DNA from: Ferrovibrio sp965278975
Lineage (GTDB): Bacteria > Pseudomonadota > Alphaproteobacteria > Ferrovibrionales > Ferrovibrionaceae
Direction: 5' to 3'
Assembly: GCF_965278975.1 (NCBI RefSeq)
Contig: NZ_OZ257126.1
Span: forward strand, 2,046,001 to 2,110,000
DNA length: 64,000 nt
The notes beneath the pieces are model-generated. The model was not told where the DNA came from, ran no database searches, and was given only the letters and a program-made list of their open reading frames with translations. Below, in pieces: positions 44,319 to 53,360 of the stretch. Position 1 is the stretch's first letter. Each line of letters starts with the position of its first letter. Both the position numbers and the translations under genes were made by a program.

Positions 44319-44941
44319 TGCGAGATAGTCAGGCCGGTTTCACCATGATCGAACTGCTGGCCGCATTGGCAGTGGTAGCGGTGCTGTCATTGTTGCTGGC
44401 GCAGGCTATGCGTGGCGGCACACAATTCTGGCTGCAGGCCAGCCATCGCGTCGAAGCAGCAGAGGAAGCCGATGCGACATTACGTTTCCTGCGCGGCCGT
44501 CTTGCTCAAGCCTATCCGGCGGCAGACGCGGCGCTGGCGCAGATCGGCATTGGTTTTGAAGGCCGCGAGGCTAGCCTTGATTGGCTTAGTGATCTGCCGG
44601 CAGGCTGGCATGATGCGGGCGGCTACCAGCGTGCGCGCCTGCGTCTGGTAGATAGTCCTGAGGGGCGAAACATAGAATTTTCCTGGTCGCCCTGGCAGGG
44701 CGAGGCACGCGGCTGGCAGAGCTTGTCCCTCGGTGCTGTGCGTGAATTGCGTTTTGCATACTGGAGCAGTAGCAGTGGCTGGCGGCCGGAGTGGCTCGAG
44801 CAGCGTTGGCTGCCGGAGCTCATTCGATTGGAAATCATCCGTGCCGATGGCCATCGCGATTCCCTGCATGTGGCTCCCCGCATAACGGCCAGAGTCGGTT
44901 GCCGGTTGCAGCCGATGTCCAGCCGCTGTGAGGAATTCTGA
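44318..44941 (+). CDS. gspJ: minor pseudopilin GspJ
   Basis: 207 residues. Leader MRDSQAG then |FTMIELLAALAVVAVLSLLL with Glu5. The body has EADATLRFLRGRLAQAYP and a beta-rich C-terminal half with WLPELIRLEI, as in GspJ. The start overlaps the gspI stop as TGATG. Third minor tip pseudopilin. Confidence 0.88.
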   Translation: MRDSQAGFTMIELLAALAVVAVLSLLLAQAMRGGTQFWLQASHRVEAAEEADATLRFLRGRLAQAYPAADAALAQIGIGFEGREASLDWLSDLPAGWHDAGGYQRARLRLVDSPEGRNIEFSWSPWQGEARGWQSLSLGAVRELRFAYWSSSSGWRPEWLEQRWLPELIRLEIIRADGHRDSLHVAPRITARVGCRLQPMSSRCEEF

Positions 44942-44943
44942 TC

Positions 44944-46005
44944 ATGCGTGCAACAGAAGCTTTGCAATCTGGCTTGCGCCTGGGGGGGGGCTTCCTGGCA
45001 TGGTGGGGAGGAGAGTTGGCCGCGTTGCGTCCAGCCTGGATCATCAGGCTGTTGCAGAGCCAACAGCGTTGGTTGCTGTTGCGGCCCGATGGTGATGGCT
45101 TTGGCATCAGCATGGAGCAACGCGGGCAAGAGCGGCTCTTGTCGGATGTGTCTCCGGTAGCGTTGCGCGAGTTTGCACAAGATGCCGATGCTGCAATGTT
45201 GGTTCTGCCTGTCGATATGGTTTTGCGGCGCAAAGTCGACCTCCCGGCAGTTGATGATGCCTCTTTGGCGCGGCTTATCCCGAATGAACTTGACCGGTTT
45301 ACGCCATTTTCGGCCGCCGATGCCTGGTTTGACTGGCATGTAGTTGCGCGTCGCCCCGGCGATGGCCGGATTACGGTCGAAATTTTCGTTATTGATGCCG
45401 CGCAAGCCACGCCGCTACTACAGCGTGCCACCGCGGCCGGTGTGACCCCAGACCGGGTGATCCTTGAGAAAGGGCAGGCACCAGCGGACATCGATCTATT
45501 GCGATGGCAGCCACGCCGGATTGTGCGCCGGCTCTGGCCACGCCTCGTTGCGGTCACTCTATTGCTGCTCGCTGTCGGGCAGTCGGGGGCACTTGTTACG
45601 GCCTGGAATATGCGAGAGGAAGAGACGCTGCTTGAGTTGCGGCAGTCAGTGCAGACCTTGCGCCCTGCTGCTGAAGCCGGGGACCGTCAGCGCCGTGAAC
45701 TTTCAATGCTCCGGGAGCGCGCCGAGTTTCTGAACTCAGCACAAGGGCAGCGCTCGGTGCTGCAGGATGTTGCGGCCCTGACCCGCGCGCTACCTGATGA
45801 TGCCTGGCTGCATAGCCTGCAGATTGGCGCGGGCCGCATCCAGGTTGGTGGTCAGGCACGTGATGCTTCGGCATTGATCCAACGGATAGAAGCCGAGGAT
45901 GGTTTGCGCAATGCCCAATTCCGCCAACCGGTGACTAAGGCCGGTGGCAGTGGCCTTGATCGGTTTGAGATCGGAATCGAGCGCATGGTCGGGCAACCAA
46001 AATGA
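44944..46005 (+). CDS. gspL: type II secretion assembly protein GspL
   Basis: 353 residues. A cytoplasmic actin-like domain (about 30-185, poorly conserved), one membrane span (LVAVTLLLLAVGQSGALVTAW) and a periplasmic PilN-like ferredoxin fold. GspL links the GspE motor to GspM. Codons 13-16 contain a run of nine G (44982-44990), a possible slippage site just after the start. The gene ends inside the gspM start (ATGATG). Confidence 0.85.
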   Translation: MRATEALQSGLRLGGGFLAWWGGELAALRPAWIIRLLQSQQRWLLLRPDGDGFGISMEQRGQERLLSDVSPVALREFAQDADAAMLVLPVDMVLRRKVDLPAVDDASLARLIPNELDRFTPFSAADAWFDWHVVARRPGDGRITVEIFVIDAAQATPLLQRATAAGVTPDRVILEKGQAPADIDLLRWQPRRIVRRLWPRLVAVTLLLLAVGQSGALVTAWNMREEETLLELRQSVQTLRPAAEAGDRQRRELSMLRERAEFLNSAQGQRSVLQDVAALTRALPDDAWLHSLQIGAGRIQVGGQARDASALIQRIEAEDGLRNAQFRQPVTKAGGSGLDRFEIGIERMVGQPK

Positions 46006-46580
46006 TGACTCTGTCGCTTTCCCCGATGATCAGCCGTTTTGCCGCACTCGGCCTGCTATTTTCCTTGATGGGCGGTGTGTGGTTGCTGCTGGTGGATCCA
46101 CTGTTAAGTGCTTGGGATGATCGCTCCACAGCTATTGAAACCACGACGAAGCAAATGCAGGCGATTCATCGCCGCGCGCAATGGGGTGATACAGAGCGCC
46201 GGCTATTAGAAGCGGCACGGCAGGCAGTTGATTTTTCACCTTTGCTGATCCGTGCTGGAAATGCTTCGCAAGCTGCCGCGCAATTCCAGGCGGAGGTGCG
46301 CCGCCGCATCGATAGTGGTGGAGCGCAGACCCGCAGTGTACAGGCGCTGCCGCCGACCAAAACAGCGGGTGGATTGGAGCGCCTAGTGGTGCGCCTTGAA
46401 GGCAGTATCGGCTCGGAGAAGCTCTTACCATGGCTGCAAGTGATTGAGGAATCAGCCAGCCCGCTGATGCTTATTGAAATGCTCGAACTGCGTGGGCAGG
46501 AATTCCAAGTGGCCTCACCTGGCAATCCTGTGCTGCAATTCCGCATTGATGTTGCGGGCTTCCGGAGGCCTGAGCCATGA
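46002..46580 (+). CDS. gspM: type II secretion protein GspM (PilO-like)
   Basis: 192 residues. One N-terminal membrane helix (FAALGLLFSLMGGVWLLLV), a coiled-coil stretch (about 40-75) and a periplasmic ferredoxin-like fold ending in VAGFRRPEP. The partner is GspL. It overlaps both neighbours by 4 bases. Confidence 0.83.
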   Translation: MMTLSLSPMISRFAALGLLFSLMGGVWLLLVDPLLSAWDDRSTAIETTTKQMQAIHRRAQWGDTERRLLEAARQAVDFSPLLIRAGNASQAAAQFQAEVRRRIDSGGAQTRSVQALPPTKTAGGLERLVVRLEGSIGSEKLLPWLQVIEESASPLMLIEMLELRGQEFQVASPGNPVLQFRIDVAGFRRPEP

Positions 46581-47131
46581 CAACAGTCTTCCGCTTGTTG
46601 CGCCGGTATCTTTTGGCCCTGGCATTGCTGTTGGTCAATCTTAGTCTTGCTGCTGCATTGTTAATGGCATCCGGTAAAGTAGATGTTCCGATTGCCGAGC
46701 CGATTTCGCCAATGCCGATGGGCGGGCCGGTTGTCGTATCGCCCCGCCAGCCCTGGCCGGCTGAACGTCTCGCCGTGATTACCGAAAGACCATTGTTCAA
46801 TTTGGAACGACGCTCTGTCGCGGCGATTGTCGTGGCGCCACCCATCGTAGTGTCTCCGCAGAAACCAGCTCCTCCGCCTTTTCCAGTAATCGAGGTACTG
46901 GGGCTGGCGCAGTCCAGCAAAGTGGCCGTGGCAGTGCTGCGCTTGGTCAATGAAGGCCGCGTCATCATGCTGAAAGAAGGCGAAGCATTGCAGGACTGGG
47001 TGGTGGCGGCAATCGATGCCGATCGCCTGCGCTTCGAACGTGACGGTGAACAGCGGGATTTCCGCCTGCCTAAGCCGGCAAGTTTGAGTGGGATTCAGAT
47101 GCACGGGAGCGTTACCGCACCACGGCCATGA
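46577..47131 (+). CDS. GspC/GspN-like HR-domain protein linking platform and secretin
   Basis: 184 residues. An N-terminal membrane anchor (YLLALALLLVNLSLAAALLM) and a proline-rich periplasmic linker are followed by a small beta domain: VIEVLGLAQSSKVAVAVLRL and VIMLKEGEALQDWVVAAI. This domain is like the homology region of GspC or PilP that binds the secretin N0 domain, and no other gspC candidate exists in the locus. No PDZ domain is present. It lies directly before gspD with a 4-base overlap. Confidence 0.72.
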   Translation: MTTVFRLLRRYLLALALLLVNLSLAAALLMASGKVDVPIAEPISPMPMGGPVVVSPRQPWPAERLAVITERPLFNLERRSVAAIVVAPPIVVSPQKPAPPPFPVIEVLGLAQSSKVAVAVLRLVNEGRVIMLKEGEALQDWVVAAIDADRLRFERDGEQRDFRLPKPASLSGIQMHGSVTAPRP

Positions 47132-49332
47132 CGAACGGACGTAAAACAATGATTGTAAGATTCTTCGGCTGGGCGCGGGTTATGCCAGTCCTGTTATTGC
47201 TGTCTCTGGTTGCCTGTCAGGAGCAGCAACCTCGAGGTATGGAGCGTCGTTCATCGCCAGTGCTTGGCGCCATGGTGCCGTCGCCACAATCGGCAGTATC
47301 TGATCATGTTGCACCCTCCCCTCTTGAGGCGGCGCCACTTGTCCAGGATACGCCCCGTCGTGAAATTATTCCGGCGCGGGGGCAGCTACTCGGTGCCCAA
47401 ACAACTGCGGCGGCTCGCCAAACAACAGCCGATGGCGATATCACCCTGAATTTCGTGAATACCGAGATTCGTGACGCAGCACGAGCGGTGCTGGGGGAAA
47501 TCCTTGGGATAAATTTTGCCGTCGATCCCAAAGTGCAGGGACAGATGACGCTGCAGACCAGCCGACCGATACGGCGTGACGCGGTGCTGGCGATTTTCGA
47601 AAATGCCCTACGCCTCAATGGGTTTAGCTTGGTTCGGCAAAATGGCATCTACACGGTGGTGCCTAATGCGGAAGCGCTGCGAGCCGGGCCGGCGATCACT
47701 CAAGGTAGCGGTGCGCTCACGACTGGTTACGGAATTCGCGTCGTGCCTTTGCGCCATATAGGCGCCGAAGAGCTCGCCGGTATTCTTAAGGGAATGATGC
47801 CGCAGGATGCACTGATCCGCACTGTGCCAACACGCAATGTTGTGCTGCTCGGTGGTGCGCCCAACGAGATTGCCGCAATGCTTGATGTCGTCGGTCTTTT
47901 TGATGTCAGCAGCATGGCTGGTCTGGCTTTCGGTCTGTTCAGTCCGCGTTATGTCGATGTGAAATTACTGCAGCGTGAGTTGGAGGTGATATTCGGCATC
48001 ACGGCACGCCAGGCTGGTGCCGCGCCGATACGGCTATTGGCCATCGAGCGCCTCAATACCATTCTTGCCATGGCGGCGACACCGGATTACCTCAACGAAA
48101 TCGGTGATTGGGTGGAAAGGCTCGATCGCAGCAGTGAGAATGTCGATACGCGCGTTTTTGTCTATTACGTGCAGAATGGCCGTGCCACCGACCTTGCAGC
48201 GGTACTGAATAGCCTCTTTGCTGGCAAAGGGCAGGAAGGTGGCGGCGCGGCCGAATCTTTGCGCCGCAATGATGGAGTAGTGGATACGGATGCCCTGTCC
48301 CGTGCGGCAAGCGCGGTAGCGGCAGTACCAGGTGGCCTGTGGGGGGCAATCCCGATGCCGGACCGTGGAGGCGATCAGCGTACCGCGGCAGTACAGGCGA
48401 GCCCTGGGGCCACATCTGCTTCAGCCGATGGTGGTATCCGGCTTGGGAGTGGAGTGGCCCCCCGGATTATTGCAGACAGCATTACCAATTCACTACTTAT
48501 TCTGGCTTCCCCAAAAGAATATCGCGTGGTGGAGGCGGCCCTGGCCAAGCTCGATATCCCGCCCTTGCAGGTGTTGATCGAGGCTGTGGTGGCCGAAGTG
48601 ACGTTGACGGAAGATCTGCGTTATGGTGTGCAGTGGCTGTTTCAGCCAGGCCGGCAGTCGATGACCTTGAGTGATGTGACGGCAGGAACTGTGGCGAGCA
48701 AGTTCCCAGGCTTTTCCGCTGTCTTCTCCGGCCAGAATATTCGTGCTGTTCTCGATGCGCTCGAAAGCGTCACGCGTGTCAATGTCGTCTCCTCGCCGAA
48801 ATTGATGGTGCTGAATAACCAGACTGCCACCTTGCAGGTTGGCGACCAGGTGCCGATAGCAACCCAGTCAGCTGTGGGTGTTGGCGCGCCGGGTACACCT
48901 ATCGTTAATGCGATCCAGTTCCGCGATACCGGTGTGATCCTGAAGGTGACGCCGCGCGTCAACGAAGGGGGATTAGTGTTGCTGGATATCAATCAGGAAG
49001 TCAGTGACGTTGCCAAGACCACGACATCGACTATTGATTCTCCGACGATCCAGCAGCGCAAGCTGGCAAGCTCCATCAGTGTAGGCAATGGTGAGACTAT
49101 TGCGCTTGGTGGATTGATCCGAGATCGCCAGTCTGGCGGCAATAGTGGCCTCCCCTTGCTCAAGGATGTTCCGCTGCTCGGGCATCTATTCCGTTCCGAT
49201 ACTCAGGGCAGTACTCGAACTGAGTTGCTTATCCTGTTGACACCGCGTGTGGTGCGCAGCCCGGCAGATATCCGGCGGGTGACGGACGAATTGCGGGACA
49301 AGTTGCGCGGTATTCCATTGGGCCAGGAGTAG
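47128..49332 (+). CDS. gspD: type II secretion secretin GspD
   Basis: 734 residues. The signal peptide ends in a lipobox (LLSLVAC, Cys30), so the protein may be lipid-anchored and self-pilot; no gspS pilotin gene is seen. N0-N3 domains follow (ITLNFVNTEIRDAARAVLGE, then FVYYVQNGRATDLAAVLNSL). The C-terminal secretin domain has VLIEAVVAEVTL, VPIATQS, and TIALGGLIRDRQSGGNSGLP near the end, with LLILLTPRVVRS closing. It forms the outer-membrane channel. Confidence 0.95.
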   Translation: MTNGRKTMIVRFFGWARVMPVLLLLSLVACQEQQPRGMERRSSPVLGAMVPSPQSAVSDHVAPSPLEAAPLVQDTPRREIIPARGQLLGAQTTAAARQTTADGDITLNFVNTEIRDAARAVLGEILGINFAVDPKVQGQMTLQTSRPIRRDAVLAIFENALRLNGFSLVRQNGIYTVVPNAEALRAGPAITQGSGALTTGYGIRVVPLRHIGAEELAGILKGMMPQDALIRTVPTRNVVLLGGAPNEIAAMLDVVGLFDVSSMAGLAFGLFSPRYVDVKLLQRELEVIFGITARQAGAAPIRLLAIERLNTILAMAATPDYLNEIGDWVERLDRSSENVDTRVFVYYVQNGRATDLAAVLNSLFAGKGQEGGGAAESLRRNDGVVDTDALSRAASAVAAVPGGLWGAIPMPDRGGDQRTAAVQASPGATSASADGGIRLGSGVAPRIIADSITNSLLILASPKEYRVVEAALAKLDIPPLQVLIEAVVAEVTLTEDLRYGVQWLFQPGRQSMTLSDVTAGTVASKFPGFSAVFSGQNIRAVLDALESVTRVNVVSSPKLMVLNNQTATLQVGDQVPIATQSAVGVGAPGTPIVNAIQFRDTGVILKVTPRVNEGGLVLLDINQEVSDVAKTTTSTIDSPTIQQRKLASSISVGNGETIALGGLIRDRQSGGNSGLPLLKDVPLLGHLFRSDTQGSTRTELLILLTPRVVRSPADIRRVTDELRDKLRGIPLGQE

Positions 49333-49338
49333 GCCGGG

Positions 49339-50169
49339 GTGGCCAGAAGGGCAAGCCAGCATGGCGCTGCTCTGATCGCAGTGCTTTGGGTCGGATTGTT
49401 TTTGGGTTTGCTGTCAGTTGGTTTGGTGGCCACTGGGCGTATCGCTGCGATGCAGGGGCGCAATACTGCAGAGTTGCTGCGTTTGGAATTGCTGGCAGAT
49501 GCAGCGATTGAGACGGCGGCGGCACAGTTGCTTGGTGGGGGTGTCGTGACTGGTATCAATGGTGAGGCATCGACATTGCGGTTGGGTGGCATTGCCATCC
49601 AACTGCGTATTCAGGATGCACTGGGACTGATCGACATAAACCAGGCGCCAGTGGAAGTGCTGCAACGTTTGTTCATTGCTTTGGGATTGCCTGAGGCACA
49701 GGCGCAGGCTTTGACCGACAGTATCGCCGATTGGCGCGACGGAGATGATTTGCGCCGCCTGCATGGCGCTGAACGAGAAGATTATATCGCTGCTGGCCGG
49801 CGGTATCTGCCGCGCAATCGCGGTTTCGAGCGTGTCGATGAATTGCGGCATGTTCATGGTATGACGCCAGCTTTGTTGCTACGCATTGCAGAATATCTGA
49901 CGGTGCATGGCGGGCCGATTGTCGATCTTGATGCAGCTTCACCATTCGTGGCGCGTGTGGCATCGGGTATGGATGATACCGCGCTGGCAGATCGACAGGG
50001 TCAGCAAGCTGGAGTGCGCTCTGTTGTTGCGCCTGGCCGAGCCTATCGTGTTGAGGCGCGGTCTGTGCAGACGCGTATGGCCATCCGCAAGATAGCTTGG
50101 CTGCGGCTGACCGGGAGTCCAGAGCGACCATTTTGGGTTTTGGACAGTACGAGAGAGATGCTGCCGTAG
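49339..50169 (+). CDS. gspK: minor pseudopilin GspK
   Basis: 276 residues from GTG. The hydrophobic N-terminus QHGAALIAVLWVGLFLGLLS matches GspK leaders, in which G|AALI replaces G|FTLIE and Glu5 is missing. The alpha domain includes LGLIDINQAPVEVLQRLF and ERVDELRHVHGMTPAL. It is placed last, after gspD. Tip pseudopilin. The spacer 50170-50302 holds no other gene; the locus turns to toxin genes after it. Confidence 0.88.
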   Translation: MARRASQHGAALIAVLWVGLFLGLLSVGLVATGRIAAMQGRNTAELLRLELLADAAIETAAAQLLGGGVVTGINGEASTLRLGGIAIQLRIQDALGLIDINQAPVEVLQRLFIALGLPEAQAQALTDSIADWRDGDDLRRLHGAEREDYIAAGRRYLPRNRGFERVDELRHVHGMTPALLLRIAEYLTVHGGPIVDLDAASPFVARVASGMDDTALADRQGQQAGVRSVVAPGRAYRVEARSVQTRMAIRKIAWLRLTGSPERPFWVLDSTREMLP

Positions 50170-50302
50170 CGGCTCTCGGCGCCTCGGCTTTTTCATAAAA
50201 GATGTATAAAACTCATTATTGACTTTCTAAGAGGGATTAATTGATAGTTTTAATTGTAGCTTAGTCGATTTATTGACTCTCAATATAAACCGGGGGTGGA
50301 TT

Positions 50303-53300
50303 TTGTTCCCATATCGCCACAGTTGGTTACTTGCTGCTGCAGTAACTGTTTCCACCATATTGCTCTCCCCCGTCGCCCACGGCCAGATGGTTTTACCGGG
50401 TCGGTTTGACGTGTCGGATCAGGGCTCTGCGAGCTACACGGTGCCTGTGTCTGTGGTGCCAGGTACGGCGGGTCTGCAGCCGAAGCTCGACCTTGTGTAT
50501 GACAGCCGCGGCGGCAACGGGCTGCTGGGGGTGGGCTGGAGCCTTGCGGGCCTGCCGGCGATCACGCGCTGCGGCCGGACGATCGCGCAGGACGGGGTGA
50601 CGGGCGGCGTGGCGTTCGATGCCAATGACCGGTTCTGCCTGGATGGCCAGCGCCTGGTGGCGGTGAGCGGGACCTATGGCGCGGATGGGACGGAATACCG
50701 GACGGAGCGGGAGAGTTTCTCGAAGGTTATCAGCTATGGCAGCGCGGGTTCTGGCCCGGCCTGGTTCAAGGTATGGACCAAGGCCGGCCTGGTGCTTGAG
50801 TTCGGCAACACATCGGACAGCCGGATTGAGGCGCAGGGCAAGAGCAGTGCACGGGTCTGGGCGCTGAACAAGACATCCGACAGCAAGGGCAATTACTTCA
50901 CGGCGAGCTACACGGAGGACGGGACGAACGGGGAGTATCGTCCGGACCGGATCGATTATACCGGCAACGCCACGGCGGGCCTCAGCCCCTATGCCTCGGT
51001 CCGCTTCACATACGAGGACCGCACCGATATCGAACTGGCGTATCTGTCGGGCAGCCAGGTCAAGCAGACCAAGCGGCTCGCCAAGGTACAGGCCTACCAG
51101 GCATCCAATCTCGTAACAGAATACAGGCTAACTTACGACTATCTTGCCATAAATCAGCGCAGCGTTGTGAATGGTATTGAATATTGTGCGATGTCTTCTA
51201 GTGTCATCTGTCTGCCGAAGACGCTGTTCTCGCGACCAGTCGCTTCCGGCAGTATTTTTAGCAGCAACAATAATCTGAATTCTGCCAATGGTACGTTCGT
51301 CGATTACAAGTTCCTGATGGGTGATTTCAACGGCGATGGCAGAACCGACATCCTCTGGTACACGATATCCAATGCCACTGGCTTGGCCTCGACGGGCTGT
51401 GGCGCCTGTGTCAACGCCAATATCTGGCTGAATAATGGTAATGGCACGTTCGCCAATAGCACGGTGCCGAATGTTAATGGCTCGCAGCCCTATATCGCGG
51501 ACTTCAATGGTGATGGCAGGTCAGACATTCTGTGGAACACCCAGAATGCCTATGGTGCCAGCACCGGCACCCGCGTCCTGATGACATCGAATGGTGATGG
51601 TACCTTTGTGGTCGATAATAATCTGAACTCCGCTAATGGTACATTGGCTGATTACAAGTTCTTGATGGGGGATTTCAATAGGGACGGTAAGACCGATATC
51701 CTCTGGTATACGATATCCAATGCCACTGGATTAGCCTCGACGGGCTGTGGCGCCTGTGTGAACGCCAATATCTGGCTTAACAACGGCAATGGTACGTTTG
51801 CCAATAGCACGGTGCCAAACGTCAATGGCTCCCAGCCTTATATTGCTGACTTCAATGGCGATGGCCGGTCGGATATCCTATGGAACACCCAGAATGCCTA
51901 TGGCGCCAGCACCGGCACGCGCGTGCTGATGACATCGAATGGTGATGGTACCTTTGCGGTCGATAATAATCTGAACTCCGCCAACACCACGTTCGTCGAT
52001 TACAAGTTTCTGATGGGTGATTTCAACGGTGATGGCAGAACCGACATCCTCTGGTACACGATATCCAATGCCACTGGCTTGGCCTCGACGGGCTGTGGTG
52101 CCTGTGTCAACGCTAATATCTGGCTCAATAATGGCAATGGCACGTTTGCCAATAGCACGGTGGCGAATGTCAATGGAGCGCAGCCATACATCATCGACTT
52201 CAATGGTGATGGATATGCCGATATTGTGTGGAATACCCAGAACGGCTATGGCGCTAGCACCGGCACGCGCGTCCTGATGATATCGAAGGGGGATGGCACC
52301 TTTGTAATCGACAATAATCTGAATTCTGCCAATGGTACGTTCGTCGATTACAAGTTCCTGATGGGTGATTTCAACGACGATGGCAGAACCGACATCCTCT
52401 GGTACACGATATCCAATGCCACTGGCTTGGCCTCGACGGGCTGTGGCGCCTGTGTCAACGCCAATATCTGGCTGAATAATGGTAATGGCACGTTCGCCAA
52501 TAGCACGGTGCCGAATGTTAATGGCTCGCAGCCCTATATCGCGGACTTCAATGGTGATGGCAGGTCAGACATTCTGTGGAACACCCAGAATGCCTATGGT
52601 GCCAGCACCGGCACGCGGGTGCTGCTCAGTTCCGATGCAATCCATTCCACTCTGATAGATCTGGTGACCAGCGGCACAGGTGCTACAACAAAGATTGTAT
52701 ACGCTTGGATGACCGCAGGGGACAGTCAGTATAGCCGTGAAAACAATGCTCTGTATCCGATTCTGGATCTTCAAGTCGCGTTGCCTTTAGTCTCTGAGGT
52801 TCGTGCATCGAACGGGATCGGGGGTGAGTATCGTTCGACGTATCGGTATGTGGGGGCGAAGGCGCATGCGCAGGGGCGCGGCTTCCTGGGCTTCCGGCAG
52901 ATGATCGTGCGGGACGAGCAGAGCGGGATTGAGCAGATCAGCGCCTATCTGCAGACCTATCCCTATACCGGGATGTTGGCGAGCCGTGAGAAGAAGCGGT
53001 CGGCAACGGCCGGTGCGGTCGGCCCGCAGCTCAACCTGACGACCAACAGCTATGCGGATGATACCCTGACCATCGCCAATGGCGGCGGGCAGCGGCGGTT
53101 CGTGAAGCTGACCCAGTCGGTGGAGCAGAGCTGGGAACTGCCGGCGAGCGGCACTGCTAACGGCACGGCACTGCCCAGCGTGACGACGAGCTACCAGTAT
53201 GATGCTTACGGCAATGCTACCCAGGTCGGGGTGAGCACGGGTGACGGCCATAGCAAGACAACGACCAACACCTACAGCAATGATGCAACGAACTGGTTCC

Positions 53301-53344
53301 TCGGCCGCCTGACGCGTGCCGTGGTCCAGAGCATAACGCCGTAA
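50303..53344 (+). CDS. secreted SpvB/FG-GAP protein, B-component-like half of an RHS toxin cocoon
   Basis: 1013 residues from a TTG at 50303 preceded by GGGGG 6 bases away; an upstream TTG at 50273 has no such site. A Sec signal peptide (LLAAAVTVSTILLSPVAHGQ) is followed by a SpvB domain (about 25-280: ASYTVPVSVVPGTAGLQPKL, GVGWSLAGLPAITRC). Four nearly identical FG-GAP/VCBS repeats of 116 residues follow, each with two DFNGDGR(T/S)DILW calcium-type motifs, and then a TcdB-middle-like region with EYRSTYRYVGAKAHAQGRGF. It ends in the middle of RHS-type sequence (YQYDAYGNATQVGVSTGDG), which continues in the next gene. The pair corresponds to TcB and TcC, or to one ancestral SpvB-RHS protein split in two. 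Confidence 0.85.
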   Translation: MFPYRHSWLLAAAVTVSTILLSPVAHGQMVLPGRFDVSDQGSASYTVPVSVVPGTAGLQPKLDLVYDSRGGNGLLGVGWSLAGLPAITRCGRTIAQDGVTGGVAFDANDRFCLDGQRLVAVSGTYGADGTEYRTERESFSKVISYGSAGSGPAWFKVWTKAGLVLEFGNTSDSRIEAQGKSSARVWALNKTSDSKGNYFTASYTEDGTNGEYRPDRIDYTGNATAGLSPYASVRFTYEDRTDIELAYLSGSQVKQTKRLAKVQAYQASNLVTEYRLTYDYLAINQRSVVNGIEYCAMSSSVICLPKTLFSRPVASGSIFSSNNNLNSANGTFVDYKFLMGDFNGDGRTDILWYTISNATGLASTGCGACVNANIWLNNGNGTFANSTVPNVNGSQPYIADFNGDGRSDILWNTQNAYGASTGTRVLMTSNGDGTFVVDNNLNSANGTLADYKFLMGDFNRDGKTDILWYTISNATGLASTGCGACVNANIWLNNGNGTFANSTVPNVNGSQPYIADFNGDGRSDILWNTQNAYGASTGTRVLMTSNGDGTFAVDNNLNSANTTFVDYKFLMGDFNGDGRTDILWYTISNATGLASTGCGACVNANIWLNNGNGTFANSTVANVNGAQPYIIDFNGDGYADIVWNTQNGYGASTGTRVLMISKGDGTFVIDNNLNSANGTFVDYKFLMGDFNDDGRTDILWYTISNATGLASTGCGACVNANIWLNNGNGTFANSTVPNVNGSQPYIADFNGDGRSDILWNTQNAYGASTGTRVLLSSDAIHSTLIDLVTSGTGATTKIVYAWMTAGDSQYSRENNALYPILDLQVALPLVSEVRASNGIGGEYRSTYRYVGAKAHAQGRGFLGFRQMIVRDEQSGIEQISAYLQTYPYTGMLASREKKRSATAGAVGPQLNLTTNSYADDTLTIANGGGQRRFVKLTQSVEQSWELPASGTANGTALPSVTTSYQYDAYGNATQVGVSTGDGHSKTTTNTYSNDATNWFLGRLTRAVVQSITP
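51269..52625 (+). repeat. four 348-bp tandem repeats inside the SpvB/FG-GAP gene
   Basis: AATAATCTGAA recurs at 51269, 51617, 51965 and 52313, exactly 348 bases apart, and each unit encodes the same 116 residues. Units 1 and 4 are almost identical over their length, including synonymous positions, while units 2 and 3 differ at scattered third codon positions. This suggests recent duplication or gene conversion. The unit length is a multiple of three, so gain or loss would keep the frame. Confidence 0.9.
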
Positions 53345-53360
53345 GCCCGAGGACAGAGCC

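Noticed and set aside
51269..52625. CRISPR-like regular repeats
   Set aside because: Units are 348 bases, coding and in frame; no short repeat-spacer pattern and no cas genes anywhere in the window.
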